Under the pieces are notes generated by a model. That model made no database searches and was not told the origin of the DNA. It saw nothing but the letters and a program-made list of their open reading frames with translations. Made by a program: the position numbers and the translations under genes. A stretch of 64,000 bases of DNA from Planococcus citri (Eukaryota > Arthropoda > Insecta > Hemiptera > Pseudococcidae). The stretch is taken from the NCBI RefSeq assembly GCF_950023065.1, contig NC_088680.1:14744559-14808558 (forward strand). The letters run 5' to 3'. Within the stretch, counting starts at the first letter, position 1; each line of letters starts with the position of its first letter. Below, one piece after another: positions 43,777 to 57,470 of this stretch.

Positions 43777-46640
43777 GAGGTTTAACGAACTTAAATGTGG
43801 ATGAACTCGTTACAAAAGTCGAGAATATAAGCACAAAATTCGAATTTTAGGTGCCCAAATGTCTTCTGGATGAATTTAAAAATCCCGGAGAGATCGAAAA
43901 TCGAGCTAAAAGGCTCCTGAATGGCTCAAAGTGGTGAAATATTATGGATTCGAAGGATTGGTTTTAGAAAACTTACTATTATTTGTGCAAATTTCAAAAT
44001 ATTGCTCACGAACGGAAGATTTTTGATTGTGATAATTTTTATGTGGGTGGTTCTGTTTTGCTATCCCACACTTTTTTTTTTAGAGAGTCCGAGTAGGCTC
44101 TTGGAGATGGTCACCGAGAAATTTAAATTTGAAAGATAAATTTATATTTAAACTCACTTACTTAGCTCAAATTGGTGGGAATCGTGCATACTAACATGGG
44201 TTCGTAGAATTTTATGAGATGCTAAAAACCAAATTTCAACTCTCCAAAATTATTTTTCTCACTTTTTCTGGAGAAATTTAAAAATTCTGGCGATATCGAA
44301 AATCGCATTGAAGGCATCAAAATGACCAGAAAATAGTGAAATATGGTTCGGGAGAATTGAGTCAATTTTGCTCGATTTCAATGATAGCAAAATGGGTTCG
44401 AACGTGAATGCCCTAAATTCCAATGCTGAAACCATTGAAAGAGTCGAGATTCTGGGCCTTGAAATTTTCGCAACAGTAGGATATTTTTGATTATTTTTTA
44501 TTCTTATTCTTATTCACATTTTTGAAAAATAATATTTTATTTTGATTTGCACTCTTCGCCCCTTAGAAAAGTTTAAGCTCGAAAAAACTTTGATAATCTG
44601 CTGTCAGTGGTTCCAAAAATACTCGTACGATTGGGAAAATCGCGATCGAGCACTCGATTAATGATGTTGTGGTTTTCTCTGGTTCTGAATGCAAGATGTG
44701 TACTTATACCTGAAAATCAGAAAGTAATCTCAGAAAGTTTTACAAGTTTCTATCTTAAATCGGGGAATTTTTTGAATAAATTTACTTACTATGAGTACAG
44801 CTTCGTACACTACTTATATTTGAATCGCAAAGGACTTTTCTTCAGTGCAAAAAAAAAAAATGAAAATATTTTCATCTTTAAATCAATAGCATTTTAAGCA
44901 GGAATCGTGCGTACGGAAGTGTCTGTATCAATACCCCAAAGTCCAAATTTTAACTTCCCATTACTTTTTTTCACTTTTTCTGGAGAAATTAAAAAATTCT
45001 AGCGAGATCGAAAATCGCATCGAAGTGATTTTCTCTGGTTCAGAATGTAACATGTGTAGATACCAAAAACTCATAAACAATGCGAGAAAATTTTTATGTC
45101 GAGTTTCTCTCTTAAATTGAGGATTTTTTTTTGAATAAATTTACTTACTATGAGTACCTATCGCACATCTTCTTACTGTTATGTGTTTGGAATTTGTGTA
45201 CATGTGATAGAAAGATCTCGATGAATGTTTTCAGGATTAAAGCGGTAGAGAATGCTGAAATCAGTGCAAAGAAAGTTTTAAAAATATTTTCATCTTTAAA
45301 TCGTTTTTTAATCTTAATTCAACAATTTCAATGGAGTCGATCCCATATAGGGGAAGAGATATTCCCCAAAAAACTAAATTTTCGTAATTTTGTACCTAAC
45401 CCTCCCCCTTGAAGTTTTCTAAAACTATAATAAAGTTACAATAGCACATTTTAAAATGTAGAATAAACCATTTCCCCCCGATTAGTGGAGGGAGAAGGGT
45501 TTGCTAGGTCAAAATGTATGAATGCGATGAAGTCCGTTTAATTTTGAATGATTAAAAAATCATAAAATTTCTGTTCGTTGGGAAATTTTTGAAATTAGTT
45601 CGTGTGGCCATTTTTTTTGTTCCCAACCCTTCTTTCGAATTTTAAATTCTCATTTTCGAGCTATTCTGGAACTGCCGACAGTACTTACTGTTGTTGATTT
45701 CTCCAGAATTTTCAAATTTCTCCAGAAGACGTGGAAATCAATTTCGACAGCTTAAAAACGAGACATTTGAATTTTAGGTGCCCAAATGTCTTCTGGATAA
45801 ATTAAAAAATTGTGGAGAGATCGAAAATCGAGCTAGAAGCTCGTGAATGGCTCAAAATGGTGAAATATGGATTCGAAGGATTGGTTTTAGAAAACTCACG
45901 ACTAGGTATTCGTGCAAATTTCAAAATATTGCCCACGAACCGGAAATGTTTGATTTTTATAATTTTTTTCCGGATCGGTAACGTTGGTTAAAACAAAACT
46001 CTGAAACGTGGCTGCTGCGCAAAGTAGAGTGGGGGAAAGGTTCTGTTTTACTATATCCCACACTTTTTTTAAAGAGTCCTAATAGGAAGCTTTCGAAGAT
46101 GCGTCACCTAGAAATTTAATCTGAAAGATGAATATATATTTAAACTCACTTATTTACCTCAAATTGGTGGGAATCGTGCACTTCGAACTGGTAAGTATAT
46201 TATCTTTTCTTTCAACTCTCAAAAATAATTTTTCTCACTTTGTGGAGAAATTTAAAAATTCTGGCGAGATCGAAAAGCGCACCAAGGGCTCCAAAATGAC
46301 TTTAAAATGGCGAAATACTGGTTCAGGGGAATCGAATCAAGTTTGCTCGATTTCAATGATCGTATAAAATTGGTTCGAACGTGGATGCCCTAAATTCCAA
46401 TCCTAGAACCATTGAAAGAGCCGAGATTCTGCGTTTAGAAATTTTCAACAATATGAAATTTTTGAATATTTTTCATTCTTCTTGTTCATAATTTTTGAAA
46501 AATCATATTTTGTTTTGATTTTCATTCTTCACCCCTAAGAAAAGTTCAAGTTTGAAAAAACTTTGAAAATCCGCTGTCAGTGATCTCAAAAATACTCTTA
46601 CGATTGGAAAAATCGCGATCAAGCATGAAGGTTTAATGGA
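43777..46640. repeat. R4 tandem duplication right of element 2
   Basis: 43840-44600 and 45765-46620 are diverged direct copies. CCCAAATGTCTTCTGG occurs at about 43855 and 45780, GATTCGAAGGATTGGTTTTA at about 43946 and 45868, and ATGCCCTAAATTCCAAT at about 44410 and 46386. A related shorter copy lies left of element 2 (35257-35940). Frames 43921-44139 and 44607-44897 are not conserved in the second copy. Confidence 0.65.
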
Positions 46641-48540
46641 ATGATCAACATCAGTCTCAAGAAGTCATGTTCATCAACACACAACAATTCTCGTTCTTTA
46701 TGGCAGCAGAAATTGCGATAAAACACTCCTGAAAATTAGGATAGGTAAACCATACTCATCTTTCTACCAAACCACCACCACCACCAGCAGCAGCGTACAT
46801 ATAATCAAAATTGACACACGTGACATCGCCTTTCGCAATTCTTGCCTCATTGCTCTCTCATTTATGCTACCAACTTGTACCATCGTCGCGTCGTATTCAC
46901 CACAAAAGACTTTTCTCCCCCCTTTTACCCCCCTTCCTTGGCGGTAATTCGACTCGTATTCGGCTCGAACGCCGCAGAAACGAGCTAAATCATAATTCTA
47001 TTAGCGAATTTTCATCTCTATATGTGTGCTCTTCTCTCTCGTTGTCATTCTCATTCGCCATTTTCTACCAGCTCGATACTTCTATGTATAGCTACCTACT
47101 CTCGAACTTGATAACTTTCAATTTTTTCCCACATGTACGAGTACGTATACGGTTGCCAGGTAAATGGCGAAGTGCTGGGAGGAGAGTGCGGAGGGGTGAA
47201 TATGCGGAGGAGTTGCATTTATACGTTACATTATGTCGAGACCATTTTACTCAATTTACTCGAGACAGAGTGATGTTAATTTCGTATAAAATTTAGCAGC
47301 TTTAAATTCGTGTAAACAAGGATGAAAACAGCGTGAACCCTGCGCCTCGCTGCTGCTCCTTATATAGAAGCGGGATGAACTCGCGACAAAGATAATAAAT
47401 AGCTATCTGTACTCCTCCCTTTGCTTCGGCACGTTTACCGCTATCTGTTCGAGCTTTGTGTTTCGTTTATACTCTACAACACAGACACCCTATTAGCGGT
47501 GTTTTGTGTTCGTCTTCGTCTTCATCGTATCGTAGTAGGGAAAATAACGGCGCATAAATCAAAATCTAAAATAATTAACTAATTTGTCGAGCCTTAAACG
47601 AAGCACAACGCGTTCAAGATTTTCGCCCCACGAGCCAGAGCCAGAGCCATTCCCATTCGCCCTTTTTTGCACATCACAACGATGAGAAAGTGAAACGGAT
47701 CAATTTCGTTTTAATTATATCGTCGTGTTCGTATAATAAAACACGACGAGAACGACGAGAGATATCGGTACGTTGGTTTCTTTTTAGCCGTGTAAAAAAT
47801 TGACCTTTATTCTTCTTCGCTTTTTTTTTTCTCTTTTACCAAGAGGGGTAAGTTACGCTTCGCCACCTTCATCTCATCGTCATCGTCGTCGTCTTGTTCG
47901 TGAGCTTAATTCAATATACAAAAAGCGAACCAAGTTCAATCGACGAGAATACGTAATATCTTTTCTAAGGCTCTCTCTCTCTATATATATACGACTTATC
48001 GCCTGTCTTTACGTAGGTACCAAAACCAGCGTACGAAATTTCTTCATTTTACGCCCTCTATTATCCGATTTATTTATCGTAGTACCCGTCATCGTCTTGT
48101 GGATTATCATCCTTTTTGTAGATGTACAACAGTCTCGATTTTCGTTCATATTTCGTGTATTAAATAGAGATACTCGAAACAATTCCGCAGTTAGATGTTT
48201 TAAGAGACTATACATATACCTGCGTGTATTTTTAATCTCACATCCTGTGCGCGGAAATCTAGGTAGTTCTTCTCGTTCGTGTACCTATTCGTAATGTACG
48301 TATTAAATCTGCTTATACACGTGAGAGACATTCGGAATCCTTGTGTATTTCCCAATCCAACCCATCTTTATATCGTTAGATTCGCTGCGTTAATCTGCCT
48401 GCGTAAATTTATAAGCTTCTTGAATATTTCGCTGAGTATTTCGAAGGGTACTTCCAGGTTGCGGAAATGTTTTTATTTATAAATAAGTACATATACTTAC
48501 TTACTACTGCGAATTGATGTGGAATTTAGTTCAGTTTGCT
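46640..48540. other. Low-repeat, CpG-richer region without a supported gene
   Basis: This stretch differs from its surroundings in having more CpG and no copies in the window. It contains the two longest non-transposon frames, 161 codons at 46811-47296 and 164 codons at 47800-48294, both on the + strand. They are Ser-, Arg- and Leu-rich and have no domain or homology that I recognise. A (CT)n(TA)n microsatellite lies near 47969-47990. A promoter or untranslated exon of a host gene would fit the composition. Coding function is unsupported. Confidence 0.35.
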
Positions 48541-49270
48541 TTCGCGAAATGGTGGTGAATTTGGTGTTTTTGAGTGGTACCTATACCTATTTTGTTAAAT
48601 TTTATTGTTTTGCAATCGGGTAGGTAAACATGGCGTGAAATTTGTCAGATGATTTGAAAAATATCTTTTAAATAAAATGATGATGTCATGTCCAGGCTGA
48701 AAAAATCCTTTGAAGGGGTAGAATTTAAAAACTCAAATAAAATAGTCCCCGAATTTGAATGATTGAGGCATTGAAATCAATTTTGAGATTTACTAAAAAA
48801 GAATCCATTGAATAATTTTGGCTACTTACTTTCTTTTGATATTTTCAATTCATTTTTTCTAAGGTATCTATCATATTCTTTTTTCCTTCGAAAGAGACAG
48901 CTGAGAGAGCACCAAGAGCTCGAATCAAAAAAATGAACAGGTATTTGAACTCAGCAATCTCGGTCTCTCAAATTAGTGTAAATGGACATTATCACGCCAT
49001 ATTTTAATGATTTCCCCAGAATTTTCTCAAAATTGGCAGACCTAAATGTGCAATGAGGTGTCGTACAGACAAAATGAGCAAAAAATTTGAATTCGGCGCC
49101 CTTTAAACCTAAGCAAACGATATGTCACTCGGTATATTTCAATTTTTTATGCATGACACTAAAAGGGGAGGGGGAGTCAGGGCCCTAATCGCAAAAACGA
49201 TCCCATATTTGAATTTTTCGTATTCAAGTCATCAACAATCGATATGTCACAACATATAATTTTTTTTTGA
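48540..49270. other. AT-rich spacer
   Basis: No gene, RNA or clear repeat was recognised; it leads into repeat domain R3. Confidence 0.35.
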
Positions 49271-52200
49271 ATTATACACAGAATAGGGTGCGATACTGTT
49301 TTACTATTCCTCACTCCTCACACTTATTTTTAGAGATAGAAGGAGGCTTTGATGATGATCGCCGAGAAATTTAATCTGAAAGATGAAAAAATATATATTT
49401 AAACTCACTTACTTACTAACCTACCTCAAATTCGTCGAAATAGTTAATCACAGTCATAATTTCTTTTCTTACAATTGTTTTTTTTTAGAATTTGAAGCCT
49501 AGAATAGCATTGAAGCTTCTATCACCAAAAATAATCGAAAATTTGGACTCAGCATCCTTTAAAACCTTAAAAACGATATGTTACTTGCTATTTTAATTTT
49601 TTTTTTTTTTTTTGGCTGTTTTTACCATACTTGAGAGCAGCAGGCGGTTGGTAGGTCATGTCAAAGGGGTCATAACGAAAAAACAACCCTATATTTGAAC
49701 TTGGCGTCATCGACTCAGTAACAATCGATATGCTACTCGACTTTTTATCATTTTGCAAATTGTTAGCCCACACCTCCCCCCCCCCCCGGACCCTCTAGGT
49801 CAATTGAAATTTTGGAAAAACAAGAGTCCCCAAATTTCGTTAAAATTTTTCTCGTGAACATTTCAAAAGATAAAGGTTTAAGTACATGTCTGTGACTAAT
49901 TCAATAATGCTTAGTTCAAACAATGGCGTATTTTTTTGATTCGACTTCTTTGAACCCAATTCCCCTCCTCCTCACTAATGCCCATAAAATATGGTCAAAA
50001 AATAAAAAACCTGAAATGTCGTGTGACATATCGTTTGCTAGGTTTTCGAGGGTGCTGAGTTCGAATTTCCACTTATTTTTTGCGTAGATGCTCTCTGCTC
50101 CCTTCCAAAGCAGCCAGTTGTGGAAACAAAGTTGCAAAAAGTATGAAAATATGTTGTTCAGAGTTCATTTTTACTGATTTTAGAGACACTGAATTGGAAA
50201 ATATGCTTATAAGTACGTATTATGGATTATTATATCCTTCAGAATCCTTCACCTCCCTCCCCTCACCGTTGCTCACTTTTTTGAAAATGATGGAGCAGGC
50301 CTCATTGATCTCAAAGATTGGTATCATGACAGGGACATGGCTCCAAATCAGTTTAGTCGTAGTAAAGCAAATATTCTTATAAGTTTAAGGCATAGAGTAT
50401 TGGCTTGATAATAAATCACGAATAAATCAAACTAAACCAAAAAAAAAAAGAAAAAAAAAGGAATTATTTACTCTTTTTTTTTCAAATCCAACTTCTTTAC
50501 AACAACTTCGACATGCAAAGATGTGGCTTTTATCACTGCGCAGTTGTTTACGTATCGTAAGTATGTTGATCTCGTTCTGTGTCAGTAAAAGACTACTTGC
50601 TCTGACTGTTTTACAATATTTCAGCAATATTTTATCTATTTTTGGGTACCATTTTTAATGATTCTTATACCTATTTTACAACGTAGTAGGTTACCTACTG
50701 TTCTTGTAATGCAGAGAAATTCTGTGAATGTTCAGTGCATATTTGCATTACTTATTTGACGAAATTACGTCAATTTGAACAATTTTTCATTTCAGTTTTT
50801 GAGATATTGAGCTGAAAGAGGGAGGCGGAGTGATTGGCCAAAATTTAGTGGTTGCAATCGGCATTCTATCATGTGACATATTGTTTGCTATGTTTTTTGA
50901 AGTACATACTAAGTACCTATGATGGATAGTCACCGAGAGATTCAATATTATGAAAGATAAATATATATTTGAACTGGACCTACTTGATTCCAACTGAGGA
51001 GAATTAAAGCCCAGAAAAGCATTGAAGGGCTAATCATGGCAAATGAGCGAAAATTCGAACTCCACAGCCTTTAAAACCATAAAGACGACGTGTCACTCGC
51101 TATTTTTATTTTGTACTTTATATTTTTGGTATTTTGAACATAGGTACTTGAGAGTAATAGGAGGATGAGAGGTCATGTCAAAGGGGCCATATCGCAAAAA
51201 CAACCCAATATTTGTTCTTAGCGCCATCGAATCAGTAACAATCGATATGTTACTCAACATTTTATCATTTTGCAAATTGTTAGCCCACACCTCCCCTCCC
51301 CCCTTTCAGCAAATCGAAATTTTTGGGGAACAGAATCCCCAAATTTTGTTCAAATCCTTGAAAACGTTTCAAAAGATGAAAGTATACAGTCTGTGACTGA
51401 TTCAATGATGCTAAGTTCAAACAAGAGCGTAGTTTTTTGATTTAGCTTCTCTGACCCCTCCCCCTCCACTTCGCTAATTCTCATAAATATGGTCAAAAAG
51501 ATGAAAAATTGAAAATGCCGTGTGACATATCGTTTGCTAGGTTTTCGAGGGTTCTGAGTTCGAATTTCCACTTATTTTTTGCGTACGAGCTCTCTGTTCC
51601 CTTCCAGGCAGCCAATTGTGTGGAAAAAGTTGAAAAAATATGAAAATGTGGTGTTCGGCGCTTATTTTTAATGATTTTGAGTTACCGAATTGGAATATCT
51701 GCTTATATTTTATGGATTAAGTAATAAATTCTTCAGAATCCTTCGCCTTCCCTCAGTTGCTCACTTTTGTAAAGTTGATGGGTATAGGTATTTATTTAGT
51801 TTTTTTTTCAAATCTTACGTCTTTATAACGACTATAACATGCGAAGATGTGGCTTTTATCACTGCATACCTTGGATGTTTAGCGCATACATGTGGCGGTT
51901 GATGATATTAAGTGTTAATTTGAACAATTGTTTATCTCAGTTTTTGAGATATTGATCTGAAGGAGGTGGAGGGGGTGATTGACCAAAATAGAATGAGTGT
52001 AATATGCATTTCATCATGTGACATGTCCTGTGCTATGTTTTTTGGGGTGCTAAGTATACCTACGATGGATGGTCACCAAGATAAATATATATTTAAACTC
52101 ACTTACCTTATTCCTCAATAAATTGGCGGGAATACTGTGTCAAAATGGAAGTGGTGTATGGTGTTGCCGTCTTAGCAATTTTCTGGCTTGGTTCAGGAAA

Positions 52201-52365
52201 ATCGCCAGATATTTCAGTTTAGCTGTTAGCTGGAAGTCGACTAGCGATTTTGCACTCTGCAGAGGGAACTCTAATTTTTTTCACAAAAACATTTATTTTA
52301 TTCTGTTTCAGATAAAAATAATTCTCATTTTAGACCATATTAGTCCAACTTTTTCGATTGAAATA

Positions 52366-52730
52366 TGCTGAAAAGTATTATTTTTTGACTAAAATTCATT
52401 AAAATTGTCATTTTTTTGCAAAAAAATTTCAAAAGCCTCATTTTTTTCTTCCAAAAAATTACTTTACAGTCTCGCTTTTTCGTCAAAATTATCAAAATGT
52501 TTCTTTCGTGTTGGAAATTGAAAAAAAACTCCCCAAAATCGATTTTTAGCATTGAAAATGATTTTTTTTTCAATTTCTGACATGAAAGAAATATTTTGAT
52601 AATTTTGACAAAAAAACGAGACTTTTAAAGCAATTTTTGAAAGAAAAATAAATAATGCTTTTTGGAATTTTTTTTTGCCATAAACGACAATTTTTAATGA
52701 TTTTTGGCAAAAAAATGAACCTTTTTAGCA
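52366..52730. mobile_element. Hairpin MITE-like element, copy 1
   Basis: The segment is an inverted repeat of about 180-bp arms centred near 52548. TGCTGAAAAGTATTATTTTT at the left pairs with the complement of AAAATGAACCTTTTTAGCA at the right, and GTCAAAATTATCAAAATGTT pairs with the ATATTTTGATAATTTTGAC side. It is AT-rich and noncoding. Confidence 0.65.
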
Positions 52731-53329
52731 TTCTTGCATTATTTCCGCATTCATTGTGGTACCAACAATGCCGTTTTCGACAGCAGCATAATATGCGAAA
52801 ATGTGGCTTTTATCACTACACAGTTGTTTACGTAAATATATTATAATCCACCTCTTAATCGTTTGTGGAAGATGACTCGCTCCGAGTGTTACACAGTATG
52901 TTAGCAACATTTTATCAATTTTTTCCATTTTCAATGATTCTTATACCTATTTTACCAGGTTACCTACTGTTCTTGTAATTTAGAACAATTGCATCAATTT
53001 GAACAGTTATTTATTTCAGTGTTTGAGATATTGAGCTGCAGGAAGGTGCTGGGTGATATTGGCCAAAATTTAGTGAATACAATCTGCATTCTATCATGTG
53101 ACATAAATCGTTTGCTATGTTTTTTTGGAGTACTGAGTGAGTACCTACTTATGATGGATGGTCACTGAGAAATTTAATCCGAGAGATGAATATATATTTA
53201 AACTCACTTACAATCATTTCTTTGTATCTCGTTTACTTGTGTTTGAAAATTCTGGAACAGCCCAATAACGTTACAGTGGTGGTATTTTGACCAACAGGTG
53301 TGGAGCAGGATGCTGAATTATCCACCTGA

Positions 53330-53911
53330 GTCACAATAGCCGCAGATTTTTCATAAGTAGGTCTCTAATAAACGATCGGAAAGTTTGGCCTGATTTTCAA
53401 GAGTGTCATCACTGCAGACTGTAGCGAGGGTTTCACGTGTTTGGTTAGATAACTTCCTAATCCAAATCTTGCAAAGTAGTTTCTTTGTCTGAATTCGCGC
53501 CAGCAAAATTTTTCATTTTGGTCAAAACTATACTAGGTTTCAAACCAGCTTCGATTTGCGTATCTTTGTATATGTATAGTAAGCAAATAATTTCTTGTGA
53601 TCTTGACTGACCATGAGTGGATGTGAGTCTTTCTTTAGTGGAACTGTATTTTGTCTGGTCCGTATTACTTGAAATTGTGTCACAAATGAGGGCTAATTGT
53701 CGCCCATCAGTGTATACTGGAGCAAATACGAAAACTTACTGGGCTCGAACTCAACTTTATTGGCCTCAGAAATGCGATTTACAGCACAAAACCATGTTTT
53801 CGGGTCGTGGGTGGTAAAAGCTGGCAGAGTAAACTTCACTATTTGCGGTATCGCAATCAGTGCAATCACTGAATTCTTATTACCTGCATCCAGAAGCGCC
53901 ATTCTTTGCAA
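53330..53911 (-). pseudogene. Decayed retrotransposon gag fragment, copy 1
   Basis: On the - strand the frame beginning near 53911 shows a Gag capsid N-terminus (motif LPAFTTHDPKTWFCAV, then FEPSKFSYLLQYTL). Homology then continues in a shifted frame past the stop at 53693 (DTISSNT, STKERL), and a further shift gives an L.IW..KLS-type block near 53420. Frameshifts and stops make it non-functional. It differs clearly from element 1 Gag although it is of the same general gypsy type. No pol sequence adjoins it. Confidence 0.65.
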
Positions 53912-55471
53912 AAAAAAAAAATGCTTAAAAATTCGTCAAATCGCGAAAAAATTCAGTTTTTTTGAAAATTGAGCACTTTTTAACTGGATGCCACACTTGT
54001 TTTGAGAGAGAGAAGGAGGCTTATGATGATGGTCGCCGAGAAAGTTTAATCTGAAAAATAAATACATATTTAAACTCACTTACTCGACCAATTGGTGTAC
54101 TCGTATGGTAGGCTGATCCGGCTTTCCATGTTTCTTTGTGGGTTTTTAAAAAAAAATTGAAGCCCAGAAGGGCATTGAAGGATCTATCGCTAAAAATAAG
54201 CAAAAATTTGGACTCAGCGTTGTTTAAAACCTTGAAAACGATATGTCACTTGCTATTATAATTTTTCTTTCGGTATTTTGTTTGACCATAACTTGAGAGC
54301 AATAGGAGAATGAGAGGTCATGTCAAAAGGGTCGTAACGGAAAAATAACCCAATATTTGTACTTAGCGTCATCGAATCAGTAACAATCGATATGCTACTC
54401 GACTTTTTATCATTTTGCGAATTGTTAGCTCATTACTCCCCTCCCCCCACCCAACATTGTAATTTTTAGGGAACAGAGTTCGCAAATCTTGTACAAATTT
54501 GTAAAAACATTTAAAAACATGGAGGTATACAGTATGTGACGAATTCAATGATAATGAGTTCAAACAAGAGCGTAGTTTTTTGATTTAGCCTCTCTGACGC
54601 CTCCCCCCCTCTTCCTTAATTCTTGTAAATATGGTGAAAAAGATGAAAAATTGAAAATGCCGTGTGACATATCGTTTGTTAGGGTTTCGAGGGTGCTGAG
54701 TTCGAATTTCCACTTATTTTTTGCGTACAGGCTCTCTGTTCCCTTCCAGGCAGCCAATTGTGGGGGGAAAGTTAAAAAAATATGAAAATGTGGTGTTCGG
54801 CGTTTATTTTCAATGATTTTGAGTTACTGAATTGAAATATCTGCTTACATTTATAATTTATGGATTAAGTATTAAATTCTTCAGAATCCGCCGCCTTCCC
54901 TCAGTTGCTCACTTTTGTAAAGTTGATGGGTATAGGTTTTCATTTACTTTTTTTTTTTCAAATCTTACGTCTTTATAACGTGACTATAACATGCGAAGAT
55001 GTGGCTTCTATCACTGCATACCTTGGATGTTTAGCGCATACATGTGGCGAGATTGTCACTTTGAACAAGTGCTTTTTTCAGTTTTTGTGATATTGATCTG
55101 AAGGAGGGGGAGGGGGGTGATTGACCAGAATAGAATGAGTGTAATATGCATTCCATCATGTGACATGTCGTGTGATATGTTTTTTGGGTGTTAAGTACTT
55201 ACGATGGATGGTCACCAAGATAAATATATATTTAAACTCACTTACCTTCCCCAATAAATTGGCGGATACTGTGTTAAAATGATGTGGTGTAATGGTGTTG
55301 CCGTCTTAGCGATTTTCTGGCTTGGTTCAGGAAAATTGCCAGATATTTTTAATTTAGCTATGAGCGGGAACTTTGGCTTTTTTCACAAAAACCTATTTCA
55401 TTCCGTTTCAGATAAAAATAATTCTCATTTTAGACCATTTATTAGTCTAATTTTTTCGATAAAGATAGGTA

Positions 55472-55810
55472 TGCTGAAAAGTTTCATTTTTTGGCCAAAA
55501 GTCAAAAAAATTGTCGTTTTTTGCAAAAAAAATCCGAAGGCCTCATTTTTCACTTCCAAAAATTCCTTTACAAAATGTTTCTATCGTGTCAGAAATTGAA
55601 AAAAATCTCCTCAAAATCGATTTTTAACATTAGAAATGAAATTTTTTTCAATTTCTGACGTGAAATGAGAAACATTTTGATGATTTTGACGAAAAAACGA
55701 GACCTTAAAGCAATTTTTTGAAAAAAAAATAATGCTTTTAGAATTTCTTTCAGCACGAAGGACAATTATGTATTTTTAATGATTTTTTTCAAAAAAATGA
55801 ACCTTTGATT
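55472..55810. mobile_element. Hairpin MITE-like element, copy 2
   Basis: This second copy of the 52366-52730 hairpin has the same arms and orientation within the neighbouring R3 unit, but carries several deletions. The pair fits segmental duplication better than two independent insertions because the flanking sequence matches as well. Confidence 0.55.
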
Positions 55811-55814
55811 TGCG

Positions 55815-56075
55815 TAAGTATTGTGTCTTGTGACTTTGACTGGCCATGGGTGGATATCTGGATATGAGTCTTTTTTTAGTGGAATTGTATTTTGTTTGTT
55901 CCGTATTACTTGAAATCAAGTCAAAAATGAGGGCTAATTGTTTCCCATCAGTGTACTGGAGTACCTATATACGAAAACCTACTGGGCTCGGACTCAATTG
56001 TATTGACCTCAAAAATGTGATTTACACCACAAAACCATGTTTTTGGGTCGTTGGTGGTAAAAGCTGCCAGTAAAT
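55815..56075 (-). pseudogene. Decayed gag fragment, copy 2
   Basis: The segment is a diverged duplicate of 53580-53835. It shares CCGTATTACTTGAAAT, ATGAGGGCTAATTG, CCCATCAGTGTA and AACCATGTTTT on the + strand, so the gag-derived sequence is on the - strand. It is shorter than copy 1 and has further indels. Confidence 0.6.
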
Positions 56076-57470
56076 GATGAATCTATAATTATTTAAACTT
56101 ACTTACTTTACCTCAAATTGGCGGGAATCGTGATAATCAACGAGAAAATTCAAAGCCAGGAAGAGCATTGAAGGGTCTATCACTAAAAATAAGCGAAAAT
56201 TTGGACTCAGCTCCCTTCAAAACATTGAAAAAGATATTATGTCACTTTGGTATTTTAATTTTTTTTTTTTTTTTGCTATTCAGGGGTCGTGTCAGAGGGG
56301 TCATGTCGGAAAAAACAACCCAATATTTGTATTCAGCGCCATCGAATCAGTAACTATCTATATGCTACTCGACTTTTATCATTTTGCAAATTGTTAGCCC
56401 CCCTCTTGGTCTATTGAAATTTTTGGGGAACAGAGTAAGTACCCAAATTTTGTTCAAATATTTAAAAACACTTCAAAAGATAAAGGTATACTGTCGGTGA
56501 CTAATTCAATGATGCTGAGTTCAAATAAAGGAGTAGGTTTTTTGATTCGGCTTCTCTGACTCCTCTCTCTTCTCCTTGTCCTCACTAATTCCCATACCTA
56601 AATATGGTCAAAAAGATAAAAAATTGAAAATGTCGTGTGACATATCGTTTGCTAGGTTTTCAAGAGTGCTGAGTTCAAATTTCAGCTTATTTTTTGCGTA
56701 CAGGCTCTCTGTTTCCTTCCAGGCAGCCAATTGTGGGGAAAAAGTTGAAAATTTGGTGTTAGGCGTTTATTTTTACTGATTTCGAGTTACTGAATTGGAA
56801 TTTCTAAGTACTTACTTATATTATTGTGGATCAATCTATCCTTCAGAATTCTCCACCTTTACCCCTTGGCTCTATTTTTGAAAATGATTGGTATAGGTAT
56901 TTATTCACTTCTTTATTAAAATCTAACGTCTTTACATATAATGACTACGACATGCGAAGATGTGGCTTTTATCACTACGCAGCTACGCATATGGTTTTCT
57001 TCGTATAACCACGTCTAATTTTGTCCGGGCGAATGTTTTACAATATTTCAGCCATATTTTATAAATTTTTTTCACTTTCAATGATTCTTATACCTATCTC
57101 ACAAGGTACTGTTGTTGTAATTTAGAGAAATTCTGTGTATGTTTAGCGCATATTTGCAGTGTTTGACGAAGTTACATCTATTTGAACAATTGTTTATTTC
57201 AGTTTTTGAGATATTGAGCCAAATGAGGGAGAATGGGGTGATTGGCCAATATTTAATGAGTGTAATATGCATTCTGTCATGTGACATATGGATTTGTTTG
57301 CTATGTTTTTTGGCGTGTGATAATGTGCCTAACTATATCTACAATAGTCAACTCACTTTTTCAAATTGATATACTCAGCCGCGTCTGTATTTATTCAAAT
57401 TTTGTAAAATGTGAGAAAAAGTGAGAATGTGTTGAGAGAAATTTGATTGTGAAAAATCGCAAAATATTAA

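Larger units (their letters stand above)
49270..57370. repeat. R3 repeat domain, about four diverged units
   Basis: Each unit carries the same landmarks in the same order: ATATATATTTAAACTCACTTAC; GCCATCGAATCAGTAACAAT then CTACTCGACTTTTTATCATT; a GTGTGACATATCGTTTGCTA block; CTCTCTGTTCCCTTCCAGGC; and CATGCGAAGATGTGGCTTTT. Units begin near 49300, 51000, 54000 and 56080. A fifth, partial unit is at 59430-60360. Inserted or carried along are two decayed gag fragments and two hairpin elements. Copies show many indels, and their short frames are not conserved. Confidence 0.65.

Noticed and set aside
46811..47296. 161-codon open frame
   Set aside because: Ser/Arg/Leu-rich with no domain, no coiled coil and no second copy. 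Its composition follows the local CT-rich DNA. Not listed as a gene.
47800..48294. 164-codon open frame with a hydrophobic stretch
   Set aside because: Hydrophobic parts come from T-rich DNA. No family resemblance and no supporting signal beyond length.
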